64,000 nucleotides of DNA. Source: Betaproteobacteria bacterium HGW-Betaproteobacteria-16 (GTDB lineage Bacteria; Pseudomonadota; Gammaproteobacteria; Burkholderiales; Burkholderiaceae_C). Under the pieces are notes generated by a model. The model did not search any database. It had not been told where the DNA came from and saw only the letters and a list, made by a program, of their open reading frames with translations. The stretch spans positions 1 to 64,000 of the forward strand of contig PHCQ01000011.1 in NCBI GenBank assembly GCA_002840835.1. Direction: 5' to 3'. Position numbers and translations under genes: made by a program. This document shows positions 24,191 to 32,795 of the stretch, piece by piece. The number at the start of each line of letters is the position of its first letter. The stretch's first letter is position 1.

Positions 24191-24222
24191 GATTAGGTCA
24201 GTTGTCCTAATCAGTTTAGGAC
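24191..24222. promoter_or_regulatory. Two overlapping palindromes upstream of tetR
   Basis: GATTAGG-N8-CCTAATC (24191-24212) and GTCCTAA-N5-TTAGGAC (24204-24222) share the CCTAA core. Length and location 19 bases before the tetR start fit a TetR-family operator. Confidence 0.6.
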
Positions 24223-24264
24223 ATGCGCCCTAATGCGTCAACCAGCGATCGGGAACGGACGACT

Positions 24265-25629
24265 TTAGAGAGTCGGCACAGGGGGTAGCACCAGCACACA
24301 GCGAAAGTCGTTCACGTTTGTGTGCGTCGGCCCGGTCATCACCAGATCGCCAATGGCCTCGAAGTAGCCATACGCATCGTTGCGCGCCAGGTGGTCGGTC
24401 ACCTTCACGCCCAGCGCCTGCGCGCGGGCCAGCGTGTCAGGCGTGACCAGAGCGCCGGCGTTGTCCTCCACGCCGTCGATGCCGTCGGTATCGGCCGCCA
24501 GTGCCCATACCCCGGCCTGCCCCTGAAGCGCCTGCGCCAGGCCCATGCAGAATTCGCCCGCGCGCCCGCCGCGTCCTTTGGACTGGCCTTCGGCGCGGGG
24601 GCGCACCGTCACCGTGGTTTCGCCGCCGCTGAGGATCACACAGGGCGCTTCGAAGCTGCTGCGGCCTTGCGCGGTAGAGCGCGCCAGCGCCGCGTGCACC
24701 TTGCCCACCTCGCGGGATTCGCCTTCAATCTCGTCGCTCAGCACATACGCGTTGAGCCCCAACGCACGTGCCGCGTCGGCGGCGGCTTCCAGGCTTTGTT
24801 GCGGTGTGGCAATGAGCTCCACCACATGGCCTTCGAAGCGCACGTCACCGGGCTTTGGTGTTTCCAGTGCGCCGCTTTCCAGTTGCGCGCGCACCGCTTC
24901 GGGCACGTCGATGCCGTAGCGCTGAAGGATGGCGAGCGCGTCGGCGCAGGTGGACGCGTCGGGCACGGTGGGGCCGCTGGCGATCACGCTCACGTCGTCG
25001 CCGGGCACATCGCTGATGGTGAGCGTAACCACGCGAGCCGGTGCGCACGCCGCCCCCAAACGCCCACCCTTGATGGCAGAGAGGTGCTTGCGCACCGTGT
25101 TCATCTCGAGGATGTTGGCGCCGCTTTCCAACAGTTGCTGGTTGATGCGTTGCTTGTCTTCCAGCGTGATGCCTTCGCACGGCAGCGTGAGCAGGGACGA
25201 ACCACCGCCAGAGATCAGGCACAGCACCAGGTCGTCTTCGGTGAGGTCTTGCGTGAGTTGCATGATGCGCCCGGCGGCAGCCAGGCCGGCGGCATCAGGC
25301 ACAGGGTGTGAAGCTTCCGCCACTTCAATGCGCTGCGCCAGGCCTTCCGGGCGGGGCGGCGTGTGGTGGTAGCGCGTGACCACCAGGCCGGAGAGTGGCG
25401 CATCTGCCGGCCACAAGGCTTCCACCGCCTGCACCATGGCGCCGCCGGCCTTGCCCGCGCCGATCACCACGGTGCGCCCTTTGGGCGGCGCCGGCAAGTG
25501 TGCGGCGGTGTTGTGCGATGGCAAGGCGCGTTGCACCGCCACATCGAACAGCTGGCGCAGCAGCACACGGGGGTCACCGTGGTGAATGTCGGTGATCGGG
25601 ATGTCGGCGTGGGATGAGAATGTGGACAT
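24265..25629 (-). CDS. Glycerate kinase type-2 family protein (DUF4147/MOFRL)
   Basis: Predicted glycerate 2-kinase, which phosphorylates glycerate to 2-phosphoglycerate. 454 aa: an N-terminal DUF4147 domain with VVIGAGKAGGAMVQAVE and CLISGGGSSLL, and a C-terminal MOFRL domain with ILSGGETTVTVR and WALAADTDGIDGVEDNAGA. Start set at ATG 25629; a longer frame goes into the antisense of the amidohydrolase and is not used. It is divergent from the 8-oxoguanine deaminase with 61 bases between. It fits glyoxylate/tartrate catabolism; ureide or purine breakdown also makes glyoxylate, which would link it to its neighbour. Confidence 0.92.
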   Translation of the reverse strand: MSTFSSHADIPITDIHHGDPRVLLRQLFDVAVQRALPSHNTAAHLPAPPKGRTVVIGAGKAGGAMVQAVEALWPADAPLSGLVVTRYHHTPPRPEGLAQRIEVAEASHPVPDAAGLAAAGRIMQLTQDLTEDDLVLCLISGGGSSLLTLPCEGITLEDKQRINQQLLESGANILEMNTVRKHLSAIKGGRLGAACAPARVVTLTISDVPGDDVSVIASGPTVPDASTCADALAILQRYGIDVPEAVRAQLESGALETPKPGDVRFEGHVVELIATPQQSLEAAADAARALGLNAYVLSDEIEGESREVGKVHAALARSTAQGRSSFEAPCVILSGGETTVTVRPRAEGQSKGRGGRAGEFCMGLAQALQGQAGVWALAADTDGIDGVEDNAGALVTPDTLARAQALGVKVTDHLARNDAYGYFEAIGDLVMTGPTHTNVNDFRCVLVLPPVPTL

Positions 25630-25690
25630 GCTGCCGATTGTCGCTACAACGCGCGAGCACGCACCCACCCACTTACCCGAACCCATTGCC

Positions 25691-27148
25691 ATGACAAGCC
25701 TGCTGATCGACCACGCCGCCTGCATCGCCACCTTTGACCATGCCGACCCGGCGCAGGGCCGCGAACTGAAAGACGCCTCGCTGTTCGTGCGCGACCACCT
25801 GATCGAATGGATCGGCCCCGCCGCAAACGTGCCCCCCGCCCTGCGCGAGGAAGCCAGCGAGGTGATCGACGCGCGTGGCCATCTGGTGACGCCGGGTCTG
25901 GTGAACACGCACCACCACATGTATCAGAGTCTCACCCGTGCCATTCCCGGCGTGCAGGACGCCGAACTGTTCACCTGGCTGCGCGGCCTGTACCCGATCT
26001 GGGCATGGCTCACGCCAGAGGCGGTACAGGTGTCCACCCAGGTGGCCATGGCCGAGCTGCTGATGAGCGGCTGCACCACCAGCAGCGACCACCTCTACAT
26101 CTACCCCAATGGGGTGCGGCTGGAAGACAGCATCGAAGCAGCGCAGCAGATCGGCATGCGCTTCACGGCCACGCGCGGCAGCATGAGCGTGGGGCAATCA
26201 CAAGGTGGTCTGCCGCCAGACGCGGTGGTAGAACGCGAAGACGCGATTCTGAAAGACAGCCAGCGCCTCATCGAAACCTGGCACGACGCTTCTCACGGTG
26301 CCATGCTGCAGGTGGCGCTGGCACCCTGCTCGCCGTTTTCCGTGAGCCCCGCGCTGATGAAAGAAAGCGCGGCCCTGGCGCGCAGCTTCAAAGGCCAGGG
26401 CGTGCGCCTGCACACCCATTTGGCCGAAAACGACCACGACATCGCCTACAGCCGGGAACAGTTCAACAAGACGCCCGCGCAGTACGCACAGGAACTCGGC
26501 TGGCTGGGTGACGACGTGTGGCACGCCCACTGCGTGAAACTGGACGACGAAGGCATTTCCGTCTTCGCTGCCAGCCGCACCGGCGTGGCGCACTGCCCCT
26601 GCAGCAACATGCGCCTGGCCAGCGGCATTGCGCCCGTGCGCCGCATGCTGAACGCCGGCGTACCGGTGGGCCTGGGCGTGGATGGCAGTGCCAGCAACGA
26701 CGGTGCCCACATGGTGAACGAAGCCCGCCAGGCCCTGCTGCTGGCCCGCGTGGGGCGCGCGCTGCAGCCGCCCGAAGTGAGCGAAGGAAAAACCTTCTTC
26801 GGCTGCGACCTGGGCCCCACCGAAATGACCGCCCGCGATGCCCTGCACCTGGCCACGCGCGGTGGCGCACAGGTGCTCGGCCGCAGCGACATCGGCCACC
26901 TGGCTGTAGGCATGTGCGCCGACCTCGCCCTGTTCGACCTGCGCACACTGAACTTCGCCGGCGGCGCCGTGCACGACCCGGTCGCCAGCCTGCTACTGTG
27001 CGCCAGCCCGCAGGCGGCGTATACCGTGGTGAATGGCAAAGTGGTGGTGCGTGAAGGTCAGCTCACCACAGTGGACCAGGGTCCGTTGATCGAGCATCAC
27101 AACCGACTCGCGCTTCAACTCGCAGAGGCCGCAAGGCGCTCAGCCTAA
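25691..27148 (+). CDS. Amidohydrolase, 8-oxoguanine deaminase-like
   Basis: 485 aa, metal-dependent deaminase of the AtzA/TrzN/8-oxoguanine deaminase group. The zinc site is visible as NTHHHMYQSLTRA, the HLAEN, HCVKLDDEG and GVDGSASND motifs. The NTHHHMYQSLTRA and VDGSASNDG strings are typical of 8-oxoguanine deaminases, which convert 8-oxoguanine to urate. Hydroxydechloroatrazine ethylaminohydrolase activity is the main alternative. Start at ATG 25691; an upstream in-frame GTG is 105 bases away and overlaps the divergent gene. Confidence 0.85.
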   Translation: MTSLLIDHAACIATFDHADPAQGRELKDASLFVRDHLIEWIGPAANVPPALREEASEVIDARGHLVTPGLVNTHHHMYQSLTRAIPGVQDAELFTWLRGLYPIWAWLTPEAVQVSTQVAMAELLMSGCTTSSDHLYIYPNGVRLEDSIEAAQQIGMRFTATRGSMSVGQSQGGLPPDAVVEREDAILKDSQRLIETWHDASHGAMLQVALAPCSPFSVSPALMKESAALARSFKGQGVRLHTHLAENDHDIAYSREQFNKTPAQYAQELGWLGDDVWHAHCVKLDDEGISVFAASRTGVAHCPCSNMRLASGIAPVRRMLNAGVPVGLGVDGSASNDGAHMVNEARQALLLARVGRALQPPEVSEGKTFFGCDLGPTEMTARDALHLATRGGAQVLGRSDIGHLAVGMCADLALFDLRTLNFAGGAVHDPVASLLLCASPQAAYTVVNGKVVVREGQLTTVDQGPLIEHHNRLALQLAEAARRSA

Positions 27149-27191
27149 AGAGAAGACCGCAGCTCCACCGGCGCCACCGGAGCGAAGTGCA

Positions 27192-27443
27192 TCCATCCAG
27201 GGCACCCGTGGAACCGGCTTCGCCGGGCCACAGGGTGCGTCCCCCCTCGAAGCGCCGAAGGCGCGCTACAGAAGGGGGAAGCCGCGTCAGCGGCGCAGGG
27301 GGGAGTACCGAAGCTTCCGGCGCGACGTCCCTCCATCCAGGGCACCCGTGGAACCGGCTTTGCCGGGCCACAGGGTGCGTCCCCCCTCGAAGCGCCGAAG
27401 GCGGCCACAGAGGGGGGAAGCCGCGTCAGCGGCGCAGGGGGGT
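27192..27443. repeat. Two tandem copies (140-bp period) of a hairpin-bearing intergenic repeat
   Basis: Copy A 27192-27303 and copy B 27332-27443 are about 95% identical by eye, both opening TCCATCCAGGGCACCCGTGG. Each contains TCCCCCCTC paired with GAGGGGGGA (one mismatch in copy A). No gene is present between the amidohydrolase stop and the SDR stop. Such G/C-rich palindromic repeats between convergent genes are frequent in Comamonadaceae and may act as transcription end structures. Confidence 0.75.
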
Positions 27444-27444
27444 G

Positions 27445-28197
27445 TCAGGATTTCCCTGCGGTAAACCCCCCATCCACCATCAGGTTCGCCCCCGTGATGA
27501 AGCTGGCTTCATCGCTCATCAGGAACAGCGCCGCATTGGCCACCTCTTCCGGCCGGCCCAGGCGGCCCAGCGGGTGCAGGCCGATCAGGAACTGCTTGGT
27601 GGCATCGTCCAGCAAGGACAACAAGGGCGTGTCGATATAACCCGGCCCGATGGTGTTCACGCGCACGCCCTTGGCCGCGCCTTCCAGTGCCAACGTGCGC
27701 GTGAGGTTGACCACCCCGCCCTTGGCAGCCGTGTAGGCCGCCGTGCCGCTTTGCCCGAACACACCGAGGATGGACGCGCAGTTGACGATGCTGCCACTGC
27801 CCTGCGCATACATGGGCTTGAGCGCTGCACGCGCCACGCGGAACACACCATTGAGGTTGATGTCGATGACGCGCAGAAAATCTTCGTCCGGGTAGCTCTC
27901 TGCGGGGTTGATGCCGCCAATACCGGCATTGTTGAACACCCCGTCCAGCCGGCCGAATTTGGCCACCACGTCGCTCACCATCTGGTTGACCTGTTCGGTG
28001 GAGGTCACGTCCACTGCGGTGAAGATGCAGCGCCCGGGGAACTGCTTGTCAAGTTCCGCCGCCTTGTCAGCGCCTGCGGAGCCCGCCAGATCGGCCAGCG
28101 CCACCTTGGCACCTTCGGCGAGGCAGCGCTCCACCGAAGCGAGGCCGATGCCGCTGGCACCGCCCGTGATGAGAATGACTTTGTCCTGTAAGCGCAT
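27445..28197 (-). CDS. SDR family NAD(P)-dependent oxidoreductase
   Basis: 250 aa, classical short-chain dehydrogenase. It has TGGASGIG (11-18), NNAGIGG (89-95), Ser142, Tyr155-x3-Lys159, and ends with an acidic/hydrophobic C-terminus. ATG 28197 has a strong AAGGAGG seven bases upstream; longer frames lack support. It lies at the end of the TRAP/HMG-CoA reductase unit, 134 bases after that gene, so may act on the same substrate or be independent. The exact substrate is not readable. Confidence 0.92.
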   Translation of the reverse strand: MRLQDKVILITGGASGIGLASVERCLAEGAKVALADLAGSAGADKAAELDKQFPGRCIFTAVDVTSTEQVNQMVSDVVAKFGRLDGVFNNAGIGGINPAESYPDEDFLRVIDINLNGVFRVARAALKPMYAQGSGSIVNCASILGVFGQSGTAAYTAAKGGVVNLTRTLALEGAAKGVRVNTIGPGYIDTPLLSLLDDATKQFLIGLHPLGRLGRPEEVANAALFLMSDEASFITGANLMVDGGFTAGKS

Positions 28198-28331
28198 GGG
28201 GAAACCTCCTTGATCCAGAAAACGGCACAGGGCATGAAGAACGCCACACCCTTTTTCCATTCTGGAGGGGTACGGTGGCACGCCATACCGATTCGGTCAA
28301 GGAAGCGGCCGAAAACGGCCTTGTGCGCCGA

Positions 28332-29609
28332 TCAGCCCTTTCGCAATCGCGCCAACTGTGCTTCGGCCACGTCGATGCGCACCGTGCCGCTGGCCACAAG
28401 TGCCTGGGCGACGCGGTCGACTTCGTCGCCCAGCGCACCGGCCATCAGCGCCACGTTCTGTGCGTGCAGCGCCATGTGGCCTTTCTGGATGCCGGTGGTG
28501 GCCAGTGCCTTCATGGCTGAAAAGTTCTGCGCCAGGCCCACGGCGGCGATGATGCGCGCGAGTTCTTCGGCCGAGGTCACGCCCAGCACCTTCAGCGCCA
28601 CCTTGGCCATGGGGTGCAACTTGGTGGCACCACCCACCAGGCCCACAGCCATGGGCAGCTCGATGCTGCCGGCCAGGTCGCCGTTGGCGGTGACTTCCCA
28701 GGTGGTGAGGCTGGCGTAGCGGCCGTTGCGTGCGGCATAGGCGTGTGCGCCGGCTTCCACCGCGCGTGTGTCGTTGCCGGTGGCCAGCACCACGGCGCTC
28801 ACGCCGTTCATGATGCCCTTGTTGTGCGTGGCCGCGCGGTAGGGATCGGCATCGGCAAAGTGGTAGGCCGACACCATGCCGTCGCGCACCGCTTCGCCCC
28901 CAATCGCCGCCAACGGCCAGGTGCAGCGCGCGCGTGCCAGGCGGCGGTCGGCCAGGTTGGAGAGGATGCGCAGGTTGGTGCGCCCGCCGGTCCAGGCCGC
29001 GATCTGCGGCGCCAGTTTTTCGGCCATGGTGTTGACCGCATTGGCGCCCATGGCGTCGCGCGTGTCGACCACGATGTGGGTGATCACCATGGGGCCGCCG
29101 CGCGTGTCCAGCACACGCACTTCCAGCTCGCGAAAACCACCACCGAGCTTGAGCAGCACCGGGTCGCAGGCGTCGCAAATGGCCTGTACATCGGCCTTGC
29201 GCTCCAGGATGCACAGGCGCGCATGCTGCGGGTCGCGCACCTCGGTGAGCTGGATCTGCGCGATCATCAGCGTGCCCGACATGGACGTGACGAATCCACC
29301 GGCCTCGTAACTCTGCCGAGCCGCGTTGCACACCGCCGCCACCACAGAGGACTCTTCGGTGGCCATGGGAATGAGCCGGTCACGGCCATCGATCTTCATG
29401 TTGGTGGCCACACCCATGGGAATGTTCATGGTGCCCACGAAGTTCTCAATGAGGTGATCGGCCATGTCGGCTGGCAGGTTGCCGGTGTCGGCCAGCAATG
29501 CCTGGTCGTTCTCGCTGAGGCCAGCAAACTGCGCCATCGCCTGGATGCGCTGGGCCACGCCAAGCTTGTGAAAACCGCCGATGCGGCTGGAAGGTGCAGA
29601 TGTAGTCAT
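28332..29609 (-). CDS. mvaA: Class II hydroxymethylglutaryl-CoA reductase (catabolic type)
   Basis: 425 aa. In Pseudomonas mevalonii the class II enzyme oxidises mevalonate with NAD+ to HMG-CoA for growth on mevalonate. The catalytic set is visible: Glu85, Lys264, Asp280 and His378, each at a constant offset of about two to three from the P. mevalonii residues. The cofactor motif DAMGAN is at 185-190, and ENFVGT and GGATKLHPMAK are typical of the class. The gene follows a TRAP transporter by 39 bases. No HMG-CoA lyase is in the window, so the rest of the pathway would be elsewhere. A biosynthetic role cannot be excluded, but the operon favours catabolism. Confidence 0.92.
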   Translation of the reverse strand: MTTSAPSSRIGGFHKLGVAQRIQAMAQFAGLSENDQALLADTGNLPADMADHLIENFVGTMNIPMGVATNMKIDGRDRLIPMATEESSVVAAVCNAARQSYEAGGFVTSMSGTLMIAQIQLTEVRDPQHARLCILERKADVQAICDACDPVLLKLGGGFRELEVRVLDTRGGPMVITHIVVDTRDAMGANAVNTMAEKLAPQIAAWTGGRTNLRILSNLADRRLARARCTWPLAAIGGEAVRDGMVSAYHFADADPYRAATHNKGIMNGVSAVVLATGNDTRAVEAGAHAYAARNGRYASLTTWEVTANGDLAGSIELPMAVGLVGGATKLHPMAKVALKVLGVTSAEELARIIAAVGLAQNFSAMKALATTGIQKGHMALHAQNVALMAGALGDEVDRVAQALVASGTVRIDVAEAQLARLRKG

Positions 29610-29648
29610 GGTTCGAACCTTGGGCAGGAAATGAAGGGAATGAGGGGA

Positions 29649-30965
29649 TCAGCGCGAAGCCATCAGCTTCGGCAGGTAGGTGACGAGTTCGGGGAAGGCT
29701 GCGCAGATCAGCAGGCCCACGAACTGCAGGATGAAGAAGGGAATCACACCCTGGTACACCGCGCCCATGCCGATGTGTTTGGGCAGCGTGCCCTTGATGT
29801 AGAACAGCGTGTAGCCGAACGGCGGGCTGATGTAGCCCATCTGGATGGTGATGGCGAACAGCACACCAAACCAGAGCTCGTCAAAACCCAGCAGACGCAC
29901 GATGGGCAGGAACACCGGCACGGTCAGCAGGATGATGCCGAGCTCGTCGAGCACCGTGCCCAGGAACACCAGCAGCAGCATCATGGCCGCCAGGATCCAC
30001 CAGCGGTTCACCTCCATGCCCTTGATGAATTCGAGCAAGGTGTCCGCCCCACCCAGGCCGGTGAAGATGGCCACATAGGCCTTGGCGCCGATGGTGATCC
30101 ACAAAATCATCGAAGTGGCCTTGAGCGCGTCGATACCGGCTTCGCGCAGCATGGACAGCTTCAGCCGCCTGTTGAAGATTGAAGGCAGCAGTGCACCGGC
30201 CACGCCCACGGCCGCAGACTCGGTGGGCGTGGCGATGCCGAAGAAGATCGAGCCCAGGATCATCACGATCAGCATGGCCGGGATCACCAGTGACTTGAGC
30301 GCGCGCAGCTTGGTGGCCAGCGGTACCTTGGTCATGCTGGTGTCCAGCGGCATCCACTCCGGCTTGAGCCACGCCACCACCAGCAGGTAGGCGATGTACA
30401 GGCTGGCCAACAGCAGGCCGGGGATGATGCCGGCGATCAGCATCTGGCCGATCGAAATCTGCGCCGTGACCGCGTAGACGATGGTCAGCACCGACGGCGG
30501 AATCAGGATGCCCAGCGTGCCCGATGCGCAGATGGTGCCCAGCGCGATCTGCGGCTTGTAACCCCGGCGCAGCATCTCCGGCAGCGCCAGAATCCCCATG
30601 GCCGTGACAGCGGCACCCACCACGCCGGTCATGGCCGCCATCACCACGCAGATGATCACGGTGCCAATGGCCAGGCCACCGCGCAGCCGGCCAAACCACA
30701 TTTCCATGGCCTTGTACAAGGCCTCGATCACGCCCGAACGCTGCAGGATGCAAGCCATGAGAATGAACAAGGGAATCGCCAGCAGCGACTCCGACTTCAT
30801 GGTGTCGAAGATCTGCAGCACCAGCACGATCACCGCGCTGGGCTCCCAGAGCGTGACGATGAACAGCAGCGAGAGACCGCCCAGTACAAAGGCGATGGGC
30901 AAACCGGTGAGCATGAACAGCGTGAGGCTGCCGAACATCAGCAGCAGGATGGTGTTCGGGCTCAA
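29649..30965 (-). CDS. TRAP transporter large permease subunit (DctM)
   Basis: 438 aa with about 12 hydrophobic segments, the ion-coupled translocation channel of a tripartite TRAP importer. It has family features such as LGTICASGTLGILIPPSVLTIVYAV and FLGTVLDELGIILLTVPVFLP. Overlaps the DctQ gene by 4 bases. Probably driven by the Na+ gradient, as in studied TRAP systems. Confidence 0.95.
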   Translation of the reverse strand: MSPNTILLLMFGSLTLFMLTGLPIAFVLGGLSLLFIVTLWEPSAVIVLVLQIFDTMKSESLLAIPLFILMACILQRSGVIEALYKAMEMWFGRLRGGLAIGTVIICVVMAAMTGVVGAAVTAMGILALPEMLRRGYKPQIALGTICASGTLGILIPPSVLTIVYAVTAQISIGQMLIAGIIPGLLLASLYIAYLLVVAWLKPEWMPLDTSMTKVPLATKLRALKSLVIPAMLIVMILGSIFFGIATPTESAAVGVAGALLPSIFNRRLKLSMLREAGIDALKATSMILWITIGAKAYVAIFTGLGGADTLLEFIKGMEVNRWWILAAMMLLLVFLGTVLDELGIILLTVPVFLPIVRLLGFDELWFGVLFAITIQMGYISPPFGYTLFYIKGTLPKHIGMGAVYQGVIPFFILQFVGLLICAAFPELVTYLPKLMASR

Positions 30966-31495
30966 TGGGTGACCTCCACCAAGCCGGCATCGCCTTCACC
31001 GTCGGTGCGCCAGATCACCCGGCAGTACTCCACCAGCGCCTGCAGCAGCATCAGGACCATCGCCAGCGGCACGGCGGCCTTGGCCGGCCAGATGGGCGGG
31101 TTCCAGGCAGAGAAACTGGTCTCGCGGTATTCCCACGCGCTCCAGGCCGCCGGGGCGCTGAAGTACAGCAGGATCGCGCAGAACAGCATGATCACGGGAA
31201 AGTTCACCAGGTCCATCCGGCGCTGCCAGGTGGCGTCGAGCCGCTGGCGCACCAGGTCCAGCGACACATGACCGCGCAGGTGCAACAGGTAGGGGCCACC
31301 CAGCAGAAAGTAGGGGCCGAACAGCAGCACGGCCAGTTCCATGGCCCAGACCGTGGGGTTGTTGAACACATAGCGCTGCACCACTTCGTACAGCATCACA
31401 GGCACCACGATGGCCATGAGCCAGACCGTGAGGTGAAAGATCGCGCGGTTCAGGCGCGTGACGGTCGCAGTGGCCGCCGACAACCAGGGAGGCAT
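30962..31495 (-). CDS. TRAP transporter small permease subunit (DctQ)
   Basis: 177 aa with four predicted membrane helices (WLMAIVVPVMLYEVVQRYVF, AVLLFGPYFLLGGPYLLHL and two later). ATG 31495 has AAGGA seven bases upstream and is preferred over 31531. The hairpin upstream of it (31523-31556) may lower expression relative to the receptor gene. Confidence 0.9.
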   Translation of the reverse strand: MPPWLSAATATVTRLNRAIFHLTVWLMAIVVPVMLYEVVQRYVFNNPTVWAMELAVLLFGPYFLLGGPYLLHLRGHVSLDLVRQRLDATWQRRMDLVNFPVIMLFCAILLYFSAPAAWSAWEYRETSFSAWNPPIWPAKAAVPLAMVLMLLQALVEYCRVIWRTDGEGDAGLVEVTH

Positions 31496-31522
31496 ACCGG
31501 ATTCCTTCGAGAACGAACGAAA

Positions 31523-31556
31523 ACGCCCCACCCTGCCAGCGGGCAGAACGGGGCGT
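31523..31556 (-). terminator. Attenuator-like hairpin between TRAP receptor and permease genes
   Basis: On the minus strand ACGCCCC-gtt-CTGCC-cgct-GGCAG-ggt-GGGGCGT followed by TTTTC begins seven bases after the receptor stop. The receptor is usually needed in excess over the permeases, so a leaky terminator here is plausible. Confidence 0.55.
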
Positions 31557-31562
31557 GTGCGA

Positions 31563-32609
31563 TCAGGCCAGCAGGCCCAGTTCCTTCATGAAGGCGATCT
31601 GGCTGTCCAGGATCTTGCCGGCGAGGGCATCGCCCTTGGTGGCGGCACGCCAGGCTTCGATGGCCTTGGGCCGCGCGGCAGCGATGTCGGCCGCGCTGAA
31701 GCGGATGATCTCGCAGCCCTTGGCCTGGTACTTGGCCAGCACCGCTGCGTCGTTCACCAGAATGCGTTGGCGCAGTGATCCCGACACTTCGCGTGCGGCC
31801 ATCGCCAGCGCGGCCTTGAACTCGGCCGGCAGCTTCTCGAACGCGCCACGGTTGGCCACATAGGCGGTGGCGGTGGTGGGCTGGTGGAAGCCCGGCACGA
31901 TCACGTACTTGGCCACCTCGGCCAGGCCGGCTTCGAAGTTGGCGGTGAGGTCGCCGCGGTCGGCCATGTCGATCACGCCCTTGTCGAGCGCGGAATACAC
32001 CTCACCCGTGGGCAGCGGGGTCACGGCCACGCCGAAGGCACCCATCACGGAAGACGCCAGGCCCACGAAACGGCCCTTCTTGCCAGCGAGGTCGGCGATC
32101 TTTCGAACCGGCACCTTGGAGTGCAGCGGCTCCTGGCCGTACACGGTGGGGGCGATGTAATGCAGACCGGCCGGCGCATAGGCCTGGCGCGCCATTTCCA
32201 GGCCACCTTTTTCGTAGAACCAGGCCTCGTATTCGTCGCTCTCGGCAAAGCCGAAAGGAATGGTGCTGGTGAAAGCGAACGCGGGGATCTTGCCGGCTTC
32301 GTAGCCGTCGAAGGTCTTCATCATCTCGAAGGCACCACCACGCACCGCGTCAAAAGCCTGGGCGGCCGGCACGATCTGGCCGGCGGCAAACAGGTTGATC
32401 TTGAAGCGCCCGCCGGTGAGTTCGGCCACGCGGGCCACGAACTGTTCTTCGAACTTCTGCGGCGTGGTGCCGCCGTCCCACAGCGCCTGCATGCGCCAGG
32501 TCACGGTGGACTGCGCGCTGGCCAGCTTGGGTGCGACCAGTGCAGCAGCAGCGGTACCGGCCAGGGCGGATTTGATGAGGGATCGCCGGGCGACGGTGGT
32601 CTGGGTCAT
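31563..32609 (-). CDS. TRAP transporter substrate-binding protein (DctP)
   Basis: 348 aa periplasmic receptor. The N-terminus is a twin-arginine-like signal (VARRSLIKSALAGTAAAAL) with cleavage near SAQST. The mature part has DctP/TakP features, including YGQEPLHSKVPVRKIADLAG and the substrate-clamp region PLPTGEVYSALDKGVIDMAD. GGAG lies seven bases before ATG 32609. It is the first gene of the unit and divergent from a MocR-type regulator. A short carboxylate such as mevalonate is suggested by the linked HMG-CoA reductase. Confidence 0.92.
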   Translation of the reverse strand: MTQTTVARRSLIKSALAGTAAAALVAPKLASAQSTVTWRMQALWDGGTTPQKFEEQFVARVAELTGGRFKINLFAAGQIVPAAQAFDAVRGGAFEMMKTFDGYEAGKIPAFAFTSTIPFGFAESDEYEAWFYEKGGLEMARQAYAPAGLHYIAPTVYGQEPLHSKVPVRKIADLAGKKGRFVGLASSVMGAFGVAVTPLPTGEVYSALDKGVIDMADRGDLTANFEAGLAEVAKYVIVPGFHQPTTATAYVANRGAFEKLPAEFKAALAMAAREVSGSLRQRILVNDAAVLAKYQAKGCEIIRFSAADIAAARPKAIEAWRAATKGDALAGKILDSQIAFMKELGLLA

Positions 32610-32738
32610 GTCTTGTCTCCAATCGGTTCTGGTTTGTGCATCCCGCACGTGACGGGCGGTGGTTGCCGGGTGGTGAGGCGTCGAACGCCCCTCCTCACAA
32701 CGACCGTTGAAGTCTATCGACAACACCTCACTAACAGC

Positions 32739-32772
32739 GGTACAGTTTGGTGACGGATTGACAAACTGTACC
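32739..32772. promoter_or_regulatory. Inverted repeat GGTACAGTTTG-N12-CAAACTGTACC with TTGACA
   Basis: A perfect 11-base inverted repeat lies between the divergent TRAP receptor and the MocR-type gene, overlapping a -35-like TTGACA at 32758-32763. Position and symmetry suggest the regulator's own operator controlling both directions. Confidence 0.6.
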
Positions 32773-32795
32773 CATCAAAAATTGGACACAGCTGC

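Noticed and set aside
27192-27443. CRISPR or tRNA-like repeats
   Set aside because: Two long copies in tandem without spacer; no tRNA features.
28614-30182. 522-codon open frame opposite HMG-CoA reductase and DctM
   Set aside because: Composition is Gly/His/Gln-rich without any domain; the opposite strand has clear genes.
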